DNA of 43,730 nt, taken from NCBI GenBank assembly GCA_007693835.1, contig RECW01000146.1, forward strand, positions 1 through 43,730, read 5' to 3'. Positions 7,971 to 16,144 of this stretch are shown here, in pieces. The position numbers and the translations under genes are program-made. Positions within the stretch are counted from its first letter, which is position 1. Every line of letters starts with the position of its first letter. Below the pieces are notes generated by a model that was not told the origin of the DNA, made no database searches, and was given only the letters and a program-made list of their open reading frames with translations. Source of the DNA: Paracoccaceae bacterium. Lineage in GTDB: Bacteria; Pseudomonadota; Alphaproteobacteria; Rhodobacterales; Rhodobacteraceae.

Positions 7971-9545
7971 GTGAGGAAGCCCTATGCGCCATCGGTAGAC
8001 GCACGCCTGAGCGACGTGTTCGAGCATGGGCCCGTCGGCGTGCTGGAGTGGCGGCGCGACCAAGGATGGCGCGTCGTCCTCGCGACGGCCAATCTCGAGC
8101 GGATCGTGGGCCATCCCGCGGCGGAGCTCCTGTCGGGGGCCATAGAATACGCCGATCTGATCCACGAGCAGGACAATCCCGGCGTCTTCGAACGCATCGG
8201 CGTCGCCGCGTCGCGGGGCGACGAGGCGCTCACCTTGAGCTATCGACTGATCACGCCCGCCGGCGAGACGCGGCGAATCCACGACCGCACGCGAATCCTG
8301 CGCGATGCGACCGGAGAGCCCGAGGCGTTCGTCAGCTATCTGCTGGACGTGACCGACGAGCCGAGCGACGCGGCCGCCAAGGAATACGTCGCGCATATGA
8401 GCCACGAGATCCGCACGCCGCTCGCCGGCATGATCGGGCTCGCCGAAGCGCTGGCGGAGACGCCGCTGAACCCCGAGCAGGCGGACATCCTGACCGCGTT
8501 GAACGAGGCCGGCGCGTCGCTGCTGCAACTCGTCAACAACGTGCTCGATCTCTCGAAGATCGAAGCCGGCGCGATGACCCTCGACATCAGCGACTTCCGG
8601 CTTGGCGAGTTGTGCACGACGGCCGAGCGTCTGTTCGCCCGGCGGGCGGCGGCCAACGGCGTCGCGCTCACGACCCGCGGGCAGGCGATGGACATTCGCC
8701 TGCGCGGCGACGCCGGGCGGCTGCGCCAGCTGCTGTTCAATCTCGTGTCGAACGCGGTCAAGTTCACGAGCGAGGGCCGGATCGAGATCGCATGGGCCGT
8801 CGACCCGCCTGATGAGCGTCAGCGGATACGGGCGCGCATCTCGGTGTCGGACACCGGTCTCGGTATGTCGCAGGACACGATCGGCCGCATTTTCGAGAGC
8901 TACCGGCAGGCGGACAGCCGCACCGCCGCCGAGTTCGGCGGCACGGGTCTCGGCCTCGCCATCTCCAAGCAGCTCGCCGCCATGATGGGCGGCCGATTGT
9001 GGGTCGAGAGCGCGCTCGGCGAAGGATCGACCTTCTTCTTCGAGTCGACCTTCGAGGCCTCGGCCGCCGAGCAGCCGGAGCTGGCCGCCCTCCAGCGCGA
9101 GGAGGAGAACGCCGCGGCGCGTGCGAGCCTGACGGCGCGTGCGCCCCGCATCCTCGCCGCGGAGGACACGACGGCGAACCAGCGCGTGCTCGAACTGTTG
9201 CTGACGCCGCTGAACGTCGAGGTCGTGATCGCGCGGGACGGGCGTGAGGCGATCGAGCGCTTCCAGGAAGGGCGGTTCGATCTCGTGCTGATGGACAGCC
9301 GCATGCCGCGCCTCGGCGGCATAGAGGCGACGCAGGAGATCCGGCGCATGGAGCGCGCCGCAGGCCGAAGCCCGACGCCGATCATCGCGCTCACCGCTGA
9401 GACCCTGGACACGGCGATATCGGCCTTCCGCGGCGCCGGGGTCGACGAGATTCTTCCGAAGCCTTTCGAGCCGAACCGGCTGATCCGCGTCATCGCCGAG
9501 ACGCTCTCGCGCGCGCCGGCTCAGTCCGCCGCGAGAACCTCATGA
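7971..9545 (+). CDS. Soluble PAS-domain hybrid histidine kinase / response regulator
   Basis: This 524-residue cytoplasmic sensor kinase has no membrane segment. Order of domains: PAS with PAC-like end (about 12-128), HisKA with phospho-acceptor His145 in AHMSHEIRTPL, HATPase_c with N-box LRQLLFNLVSNAVKF (251-265) and G-boxes DTGLGM and GGTGLGLAIS, and a C-terminal receiver domain (about 392-515) with the acidic pair Glu398/Asp399, acceptor Asp442 in LVLMDSRMP and Lys in LPKPF. It should autophosphorylate and pass phosphate to its own receiver, then to an unidentified Hpt or regulator. No regulator or Hpt gene is adjacent. The GTG start at 7971 follows GGAGA. Its last 25 bases overlap the opposite-strand thioredoxin gene. 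The signal sensed by the PAS domain is unknown. Confidence 0.92.
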   Translation: MRKPYAPSVDARLSDVFEHGPVGVLEWRRDQGWRVVLATANLERIVGHPAAELLSGAIEYADLIHEQDNPGVFERIGVAASRGDEALTLSYRLITPAGETRRIHDRTRILRDATGEPEAFVSYLLDVTDEPSDAAAKEYVAHMSHEIRTPLAGMIGLAEALAETPLNPEQADILTALNEAGASLLQLVNNVLDLSKIEAGAMTLDISDFRLGELCTTAERLFARRAAANGVALTTRGQAMDIRLRGDAGRLRQLLFNLVSNAVKFTSEGRIEIAWAVDPPDERQRIRARISVSDTGLGMSQDTIGRIFESYRQADSRTAAEFGGTGLGLAISKQLAAMMGGRLWVESALGEGSTFFFESTFEASAAEQPELAALQREEENAAARASLTARAPRILAAEDTTANQRVLELLLTPLNVEVVIARDGREAIERFQEGRFDLVLMDSRMPRLGGIEATQEIRRMERAAGRSPTPIIALTAETLDTAISAFRGAGVDEILPKPFEPNRLIRVIAETLSRAPAQSAARTS

Positions 9546-10042
9546 ACGTAGGCGTCGAACGCGGGATCACGCCAGTCCATCCGCCCCGAGACGCGGCCGA
9601 CGACGCGCCCCGTTCCGTCGATGAGCGCGACGTGGGGAATGCCGGTGACGCCGAGCGCCCGGGCGAGGGAGAGCGCGTCGTCGAACAGAGCCTCCCCGTC
9701 CGCCATCCCGTGCGCCCCCAGGAAGGCCGCGGTGCGGGCTTCCGCATCCTCGCGCGTATCGACGGAGAGCAGCACCAGCCCGACGCCCGCCCGGCGCGCG
9801 GCGGCGGCGATCTCCGGCAGCTCCGCCCGGCACACCGGACACCACTCGGCCCAGAGGACCAGCATCGCAGGGGGCTCAAGGCGATCCGCGATGCGCAGCG
9901 CGCGACCTGTCGCGGTGCGCGCGACGCCCGTCGGCGCGGCGACAGGCGGTTCGGCGGGCCGATACGCCTCGGCGAACGGTTGCGCGACGGCGGCGCCCGA
10001 CAGCGCGGCGATGAAACCGCAGAGGATCACGATCCAGCGCAC
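9521..10042 (-). CDS. Exported TlpA-like thiol-disulfide oxidoreductase
   Basis: This 173-residue protein has a Sec-type signal peptide (RWIVILCGFIAALSGAAVA then QP, cleavage likely after residue 20) and a thioredoxin fold. The redox motif WAEWCPVC has Cys68 and Cys71, and the cis-proline is Pro136 in GIPHVAL. TlpA/ResA-like proteins act in the periplasm, commonly as reductants for cytochrome c or cytochrome oxidase assembly. No cytochrome gene is nearby, so the partner is unknown. I chose the GTG at 10042 because AAAGGA lies eight bases before it and the signal peptide begins there; the upstream open frame shows no signal sequence. The 3' end overlaps the histidine kinase gene by 25 bases, tail to tail. 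It is divergent from the YcgN-type gene. Confidence 0.85.
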   Translation of the reverse strand: MRWIVILCGFIAALSGAAVAQPFAEAYRPAEPPVAAPTGVARTATGRALRIADRLEPPAMLVLWAEWCPVCRAELPEIAAAARRAGVGLVLLSVDTREDAEARTAAFLGAHGMADGEALFDDALSLARALGVTGIPHVALIDGTGRVVGRVSGRMDWRDPAFDAYVHEVLAAD

Positions 10043-10134
10043 GTCCTTCGTCCTTTCGTCGTAAATCCCCGGCGCGTGTGATACCTTAAAGCGCTGCGTG
10101 CATGATACGCGAGGTTTTCCCCGCAGGGATGCGG

Positions 10135-10593
10135 ATGGCGATGAACGAGCCGAAACGCGACTTCTGGAGGCGCAAAAGCCTTCGCGAGATGACGGAGGCG
10201 GAGTGGGAGTCGCTCTGCGACGGCTGCGGTCGCTGCTGCCTGCTGAAGCTCGAGGACGAGGACGACGGCGCGGTCGCCTATACGCGAATCGCCTGCCGGC
10301 TGTTCGACAGCGCCACCTGCCGGTGCGGCGCCTACTCGCTGCGCACGGCGCTGGTGCCCGGCTGCCTGCGCCTGACCCCCGACAGCATCGAGGACGCGGC
10401 CGCGTGGATGCCCCGGACCTGCGCCTATCGTCTGCTCGCGGAAGGCAAGCCCCTGCCCGACTGGCACCCGCTGGTCTCCGGCGACCCCGAGTCGGTGCAC
10501 GCCGCCGGCGTCTCCGTGCGGGGCTGGACGGTGCCGGAATACGACGTCCATGAAGAGGACTACGAGGACCATGTGATTCCGGGCCTCTGCTGA
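10135..10593 (+). CDS. YcgN/UPF0260 family cysteine-cluster protein
   Basis: This protein of about 152 residues matches the YcgN (UPF0260) branch of the YkgJ-type zinc/iron-chelating family. The N-terminal part FWRRKSLREMTEAEWESLCDGCGRCC is characteristic, with Cys28, Cys31, Cys34 and Cys35; further cysteines follow at 54, 62, 64 and 77 and at the extreme C-terminus. The cysteines probably bind a metal, but no reaction is firmly assigned to the family. Start choice: ATG 10135 lies six bases after AGGG. ATG 10141 is an equally reasonable alternative, and more upstream ATGs at 10102 and 10129 have poor spacing. The gene is 21 bases upstream of the threonine aldolase gene and probably cotranscribed with it. 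Confidence 0.87.
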   Translation: MAMNEPKRDFWRRKSLREMTEAEWESLCDGCGRCCLLKLEDEDDGAVAYTRIACRLFDSATCRCGAYSLRTALVPGCLRLTPDSIEDAAAWMPRTCAYRLLAEGKPLPDWHPLVSGDPESVHAAGVSVRGWTVPEYDVHEEDYEDHVIPGLC

Positions 10594-10614
10594 CCTGCGC
10601 CGCCGGAGGCTCCG

Positions 10615-11673
10615 ATGATCTTCTCATCCGACAACGTCGCGCCGTGCGCGCCCGAAATCATGCAGGCGATCGCCGACGCCAACGCCGGCGCGGCCATGCC
10701 CTACGGCGCGGACGACGCCTCGCGGCGGCTCTCGGCGCTGGTGGCGGAGGTGTTCGAGCGCGAGGCGACGGTGCATCTCGTCTCGACGGGGACAGCGGCG
10801 AACGCGCTCGCGCTGGCGACGCTGACCGCGCCGTGGACCGCCGTGCACTGCCACCGCGAGGCCCATGTCGAAGTCGACGAGTGCGGCGCGCCCGAGTTCT
10901 TCACCGGCGGCGCGAAACTCGCGCTGCACGACGGGCCGCACGGTCGGATCGACCCGGTTGCGCTGGAGGCGGCGCTCAACCGCGCGGCGCGGGGCGTCCA
11001 TCATGTGCAGCCGGGCGCGCTCTCGCTGACGCAGGCCACCGAATACGGCGCCGTCTACACCCCCGACGAAATCGCGCGGTTGACCGGGCTCGCGAAGGCC
11101 GCGGGGTTGCCTGTCCACATGGACGGCACGCGCTTCGCCAACGCGGTCGCCCGCCTCGGCTGCGCGCCGGCGGACCTGACGTGGCGGGCGGGCGTGGACG
11201 TCCTCTGCCTCGGCGCGACCAAGAACGGCGCGATCGCCGCCGAGGCGGTGATCCTGTTCGACCCCGCGAAAGCGTGGGAGTTCGAACTGCGCCGCAAGCG
11301 CGGCGGTCATCTCTGGTCGAAGATGCGGTTCATGGCGGCGCAGATGGAGGCGTATCTGGCCAACGGCCTGTGGCTGCGCCTCGCCGCCCACGCCAACGCC
11401 ATGGCCGACCGGCTCGCCGCGGGCCTCGCGGCGATCGACGGCGTGACGCTGCCGCACCCGGTCGAGGCGAACATGCTGTTCCCGCGCTTTCCGCTGCGCG
11501 GCCACCGCGCGCTCGCGGCGGCCGGCGCGCGCTACTACCCCTGGCCCGCCGCGGAGACGCTGGAGGGGCCGGACGACCGGATCGGCGGCTGCCGCCTCGT
11601 CTGCTCCTGGGCGACGGAGGCGGTGGAGGTGGACCGCTTCCTGGCCGTGTTGCGCGAAGCGCTCGACGGCTGA
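10615..11673 (+). CDS. ltaE: Low-specificity L-threonine aldolase
   Basis: This 352-residue PLP enzyme cleaves L-threonine or L-allo-threonine to glycine and acetaldehyde. It starts IFSSDNVAP, has the family motif HVEVDECGAPEFF around His84, the cofactor-ring Asp170 in HMDGTRFANA, and the PLP-binding Lys203 in CLGATKNGA. A GGAGG site precedes ATG 10615. Length fits the family. The gene is downstream of the YcgN-type gene and ends seven bases from the stop of the opposite-strand pterin dehydratase gene. The exact stereopreference cannot be read from the sequence. Related beta-eliminating lyases share the fold, but the motifs favour threonine aldolase. Confidence 0.92.
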   Translation: MIFSSDNVAPCAPEIMQAIADANAGAAMPYGADDASRRLSALVAEVFEREATVHLVSTGTAANALALATLTAPWTAVHCHREAHVEVDECGAPEFFTGGAKLALHDGPHGRIDPVALEAALNRAARGVHHVQPGALSLTQATEYGAVYTPDEIARLTGLAKAAGLPVHMDGTRFANAVARLGCAPADLTWRAGVDVLCLGATKNGAIAAEAVILFDPAKAWEFELRRKRGGHLWSKMRFMAAQMEAYLANGLWLRLAAHANAMADRLAAGLAAIDGVTLPHPVEANMLFPRFPLRGHRALAAAGARYYPWPAAETLEGPDDRIGGCRLVCSWATEAVEVDRFLAVLREALDG

Positions 11674-11680
11674 TCGCGCC

Positions 11681-12018
11681 TCAGAGCAGCGCCGCCATCG
11701 ATCCTGCGTCGCCCGCCGTCGCGCCGTCGGCCAGAGCGTCCATGCGCTTGGCGAGTTTCACGTCGAGGTCGGTCAGCCCGCCGGCGTCGTGGGTGGCGAG
11801 CGTCACGTCGACGGTCTTGTAGACGTTGAACCACTCGGGGTGGTGGTCGAGCTTCTCCGCCCACAGGGCCGCGCGGCTCATGAAGCCGAACGCCTCGACG
11901 AAGTTCCTGAAGACGAAAACCTTGCGGATCGCCTCCCGGCCCTCCACCGCGCCCCAGCCGGTTTCGGCGAGCGCCGGCAGCACGGCGCGGCGCGCCTCGG
12001 GGGTCAGTCTCTCGGCCA

Positions 12019-12019
<1 letters not shown>
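11681..12019 (-). CDS. 4a-hydroxytetrahydrobiopterin (pterin-4a-carbinolamine) dehydratase
   Basis: This 112-residue protein has the whole dehydratase core: [23 protein letters not shown] followed by [15 protein letters not shown], with His59, His60, Pro61 and His77 at the pterin site. The enzyme dehydrates the 4a-carbinolamine produced by aromatic amino acid hydroxylases. No phenylalanine hydroxylase gene is in the window, so the source of its substrate here is open; such stand-alone copies are common in bacteria. The start ATG overlaps the stop of the upstream DUF482 gene (TGATG), which means translational coupling. It is the last gene of a four-gene minus-strand set starting with ridA. A C-terminal tail of about 20 residues rich in Ala and Gly is poorly conserved. 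Confidence 0.93.
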
Positions 12020-13209
<1,190 letters not shown>

Positions 13210-13253
13210 GGCGCGCACCTCCACGCGTCAGGATGGCGCAGGCGACCCTGCCG

Positions 13254-14054
13254 TCAACCGCGGATCGCCGCCGGATAGCCCTCGAAGGTCACGTTGTCGG
13301 CGTGGCGGCGCGCGGCCGCCTCCTGCGCCGCCGAGCGCACGGTCCAGCACAGCACCGGCGCGCCGCCGGCGCGCAGCCGCGCGGTCTCGGGCGTCGGCAG
13401 GGCGCGATGGCTGTAGGAGACGAAGCTCGCGCCGACGGCGGCGTAGTCGGCCAGCGCCGCAAGCGCGGCGCGCCGCGCGCGCGTGAGGCCGACGCCCTCG
13501 AAGCCGGACGCCGAGCACGCCACGAGGCCCCGCGGCACGCCCGCCGCCGTCGTCGCGCAGGCGGCGACCGACGCCGGGTTGAACGACATCAGCGCCACCG
13601 GGCCATGATACCCCGTGAGCAGCGCGGCCACACGCGCCTCCAGCGGCCCGACGCCGGTGTCGTCGAGACGGCCGCCCTGATCCTTCACCTCGATCAGCAG
13701 GGCGACGCGCCCGCCGACGACGGCGAGAATCTCGGAGAGCGTCGGGATCGTCTCGTCGGCCCCCTTCAGCCCGATTCGGCCGAGGTCGTCGGCGCGGCGT
13801 TCGCAGAGCGGCCCCGACTCGTCCGTGAGGCGCGACAGCCCGGAGTCGTGAAACACCATGGCTTCGCCGTCCGCCGACGCCTGCACGTCGATCTCGACGC
13901 CGTATCCCGCCGCGACGGCGGCCGCGACCGCCGCGCGCGAGTTTTCGATACGTCCCCCCCGCCGATCGTGCAGACCGCGATGGGCGATCGGCGGACCGAG
14001 GAAGGCCGACGGCAGCGCAGGAGACGGCGGCGCAGGAGACGGCGGCGCGGTCAC
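13254..14054 (-). CDS. Glycerophosphodiester phosphodiesterase
   Basis: This protein of about 266 residues has the GDPD TIM-barrel signature: IAHRGLHD near the N-terminus, [26 protein letters not shown] supplying metal-binding Glu/Asp and a catalytic His, then LIEVKDQGG and VLCWTVRS. It hydrolyses glycerophosphodiesters to glycerol 3-phosphate and an alcohol. No signal peptide is seen, so it is probably cytoplasmic (UgpQ-like). The only reasonable start is GTG 14054, giving a GTGA overlap with the ridA stop and a GAGG a few bases upstream. The first 16 residues are Pro/Ala/Ser-rich and come from a 15-bp tandem repeat. Downstream is the DUF482 gene. Confidence 0.88.
   Translation of the reverse strand: MTAPPSPAPPSPALPSAFLGPPIAHRGLHDRRGGRIENSRAAVAAAVAAGYGVEIDVQASADGEAMVFHDSGLSRLTDESGPLCERRADDLGRIGLKGADETIPTLSEILAVVGGRVALLIEVKDQGGRLDDTGVGPLEARVAALLTGYHGPVALMSFNPASVAACATTAAGVPRGLVACSASGFEGVGLTRARRAALAALADYAAVGASFVSYSHRALPTPETARLRAGGAPVLCWTVRSAAQEAAARRHADNVTFEGYPAAIRG
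14015..14048. repeat. 15-bp tandem repeat in the 5' end of the glycerophosphodiesterase gene
   Basis: The unit GCGCAGGAGACGGCG occurs twice without mismatch at 14015-14029 and 14030-14044, followed by the first four bases of a third copy. It is read on the minus strand as repeated Pro-Pro-Ser-Pro-Ala just after the GTG start. Because the unit is 15 bp, gain or loss of copies would keep the reading frame. Confidence 0.9.
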
Positions 14055-14512
14055 GGCGCCTCGAAGATGCCTTCGACTTCGACCGCGACGCCGAACGGCA
14101 GCGACGCGCTGACGGCGGTCCGGGCGTGCCGCCCCTTCTCGCCGAACACCGCGACGAGGAAATCCGAGCAGCCGTTGATCACCATCGGCTCGTCGGTGAA
14201 GTCGATCGTGCTGTTGACGAAGCCCGTCAGCTTCACGACCCGGGTCACCCTGTCGAGATCGCCGTCGCAGGCCGCCTTGACCTGCGCCAGCAGCGACAGG
14301 GCGCAAGTCTTCGCGGCGGCCGCGCCGTCCTCGACGCTCATGTTCTCGCCGACGATGCCGCAGATCATCCCGTCCGGCCCCTGCGAGATCTGGCCGGAGA
14401 CGAAGACCAGCGCGCCGCTGCGCACCCAGGGGACGTAGTTGGCCGCGGGCGCTGGCGCCGCCGGCAAGGTCTCGCCCAGTTCGGCGAGGCGGGCTTCGAT
14501 GACGCCGGGCAT
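14051..14512 (-). CDS. RidA (YjgF/YER057c/UK114) family protein
   Basis: This 153-residue protein is of the longer RidA subtype common in alphaproteobacteria. Visible blocks are ANYVPWVRSGALVFVSGQIS, a VVKLTGFVNS strand and the C-terminal RTAVSASLPFGVAVEVEG with the conserved Arg that contacts the substrate carboxylate. RidA members deaminate reactive enamine/imine intermediates from PLP enzymes; the longer subtype has not been clearly assigned a substrate. The AGGAGG site before ATG 14512 fixes the start. It is the first gene of the set ridA, glycerophosphodiesterase, DUF482, pterin dehydratase. The region 14513-14688 is a divergent promoter region shared with mlaA; no clear -35/-10 pair stood out there. 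Confidence 0.9.
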   Translation of the reverse strand: MPGVIEARLAELGETLPAAPAPAANYVPWVRSGALVFVSGQISQGPDGMICGIVGENMSVEDGAAAAKTCALSLLAQVKAACDGDLDRVTRVVKLTGFVNSTIDFTDEPMVINGCSDFLVAVFGEKGRHARTAVSASLPFGVAVEVEGIFEAP

Positions 14513-14688
14513 GGCGGTCCTCCTTCAAGATTTACGCCAGCAAGGTCCCGGCGAAGCGTCGCGCTGTCAACACGATCGAGCGGGGACCCTGCATCATCGA
14601 CCGCAGGCGCTTCCCGGCGGCTTGCTCCGGCGCTAATGGATTGCGACGGAGCGGTCTGATTTCCGGGCGCCAAGCGGGGGAGCCACAC

Positions 14689-15417
14689 ATGCGGCGCGTG
14701 CTGTTCGGGATTGCGTGCGTTGCGGGGGTCGCCGGGTGCGCGACGCCGGCGCCTGAGGGCGCGTTGATCGCCGACCCATGGGAGCGGACGAATCGCGAGA
14801 TCCACGAGTTCAACAAGGGGCTCGATGTCGTCCTCGTGCGGCCGGTTTCTTTCGTGTACCGCGAGGCGACGCCTGATCTTTTCCAGTTCCTCATCAGCAA
14901 TTTCGTCGAGCATCTCCGGCTCCCGGTCATCGCGGTGAACGACGTGTTGCAGGGCGAATTCGAGCGCGGGCTCTCGACCGTCGGCCGCTTCGCCGTGAAC
15001 ACTCTGGTGGGCGCCGGCGGCCTGCTCGACCCCGCCACCGAATTCGGTCTGCCCTACGACCCGAACGACGGCGGGATAACGCTGGCGCGCGCCGGCGCCG
15101 AGGAGGGGGCGTTCGTGGTCCTGCCTCTGCTCGGCCCCACGACCGTGCGCGACGGTTTCGGTCGCTTGTTCGATTTCGCCATCGACCCGTTCAACTTCCT
15201 GCGCGTTCCCGGCGGCGCCGCGGGAGAGGTCGCCCGCGTCGCCGTGCCTGTCGTGGATGTGAGGAGCCGCAACTTCGAACTCATCGACGAGGTTTTGTAC
15301 GAGACCGAGGACAGCTATGTGACCGTCAGGGCGGCGACGGTGCAGAATCTCCGGCGCCGTCTGCGCGACCGCGATCTGGTCGACCCTGAAAGCCTGCCCG
15401 ATATCTTCGGCGAATGA
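14689..15417 (+). CDS. mlaA: MlaA (VacJ) family outer-membrane lipoprotein
   Basis: This 242-residue lipoprotein is the outer-membrane component of the Mla pathway, which removes misplaced phospholipids from the outer leaflet. The signal peptide ends in the lipobox GVAGC with the lipidated Cys17. The mature protein begins with DPWERTNREIHEFNKGLD, then the family blocks RPVSFVYREATP, NFVEHLRLPVIAVNDVLQG, GRFAVNTLVGAGGLLDPA and LPLLGPTTVRDGFGR. ATG 14689 follows a G-rich site and gives a clean signal peptide; an in-frame ATG at 14641 would spoil it. MlaC is encoded immediately downstream. The ABC components MlaF, MlaE, MlaD and MlaB are not in this window. Confidence 0.94.
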   Translation: MRRVLFGIACVAGVAGCATPAPEGALIADPWERTNREIHEFNKGLDVVLVRPVSFVYREATPDLFQFLISNFVEHLRLPVIAVNDVLQGEFERGLSTVGRFAVNTLVGAGGLLDPATEFGLPYDPNDGGITLARAGAEEGAFVVLPLLGPTTVRDGFGRLFDFAIDPFNFLRVPGGAAGEVARVAVPVVDVRSRNFELIDEVLYETEDSYVTVRAATVQNLRRRLRDRDLVDPESLPDIFGE

Positions 15418-15452
15418 CGGGCCGCGCCTCGATTGAAACGGAGACCCGAGCC

Positions 15453-16052
15453 ATGCACAGCGACCGCCGACAGTTCCTCGCCGCCGCCGCCGCCTTCGCC
15501 GCGCTGCCGCCCATCGCCGCGCGCGCCGCGGTGTCGCCGTCGGACGCCGAGGCCTTCGTGGCCCAGCTCGTCGACGACCTGATCGACATCCTGAGCCGCG
15601 CGACGGCGCAGGACACGCGGGTCGAGGAGTTCCTCGCCCTTTTCCGCCGCACGACCGCGCTCGCAGAGATCGGCCGGTTCACCATGGGCCGGAACTGGCG
15701 CGAGATGACCGACGCGCAGCGGGAGGCGTTCATCGAGGCCTTCGAGCGCTACGCCGCGCGGGCCTACACGAACCGTCTCGGCGACTACAACGGCCAGACC
15801 GTCACCATCACCGGCTCGCAGGATGTCGGCCGGCGCGGCGTGCTGGTGCGCAGCGTCCTGCGCTCGCCCGGCGAACAGCCGTTCGAAGTGGAGTGGCTGG
15901 TGAACGAGAAGGACGGCCAGCCGATTCTCGTCGACATCGTCGCCGAGGGCGTGTCCCTCTCGATCACGCAGCGCGAGGAGTTCTCCGGCATGGTCGAGCG
16001 GCGCGGCGGCGACATCGACCGCTTCATCGCGGATCTCGACACGCTCGGCTGA
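15453..16052 (+). CDS. mlaC: MlaC-type periplasmic phospholipid-binding protein
   Basis: This 199-residue protein is of the MlaC/Ttg2D family, which carries phospholipid across the periplasm between MlaA and the MlaFEDB complex. The N-terminus reads SDRRQFLAAAAAF, a twin-arginine pattern followed by a hydrophobic stretch and cleavage near AARA, suggesting Tat export. Family features include RTTALAEIGRFTMGRNWREM, FIEAFERYAARAYTNRLG and the C-terminal LVDIVAEGVSL. ATG 15453 is preceded by GGAG at eight bases. A longer frame opens at 15414, overlapping mlaA, but lacks a signal. Hopanoid-associated HpnM is a close relative; the mlaA neighbour favours MlaC. Confidence 0.9.
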   Translation: MHSDRRQFLAAAAAFAALPPIAARAAVSPSDAEAFVAQLVDDLIDILSRATAQDTRVEEFLALFRRTTALAEIGRFTMGRNWREMTDAQREAFIEAFERYAARAYTNRLGDYNGQTVTITGSQDVGRRGVLVRSVLRSPGEQPFEVEWLVNEKDGQPILVDIVAEGVSLSITQREEFSGMVERRGGDIDRFIADLDTLG

Positions 16053-16144
16053 CCGGGGCGCGCCGCGCCGCCGCGAAACCGCATGGACGGGGCGGCGCGG
16101 ACGCCGCATGCTTGCGCATCGGTCGCGGTGCGCTGGGGGGCGCG

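Noticed and set aside
14622-14672. GCTCCG ... CGGAGC inverted repeat before mlaA as an operator
   Set aside because: The six-base arms are 19 bases apart and nothing links them to a known regulator family; insufficient to report.
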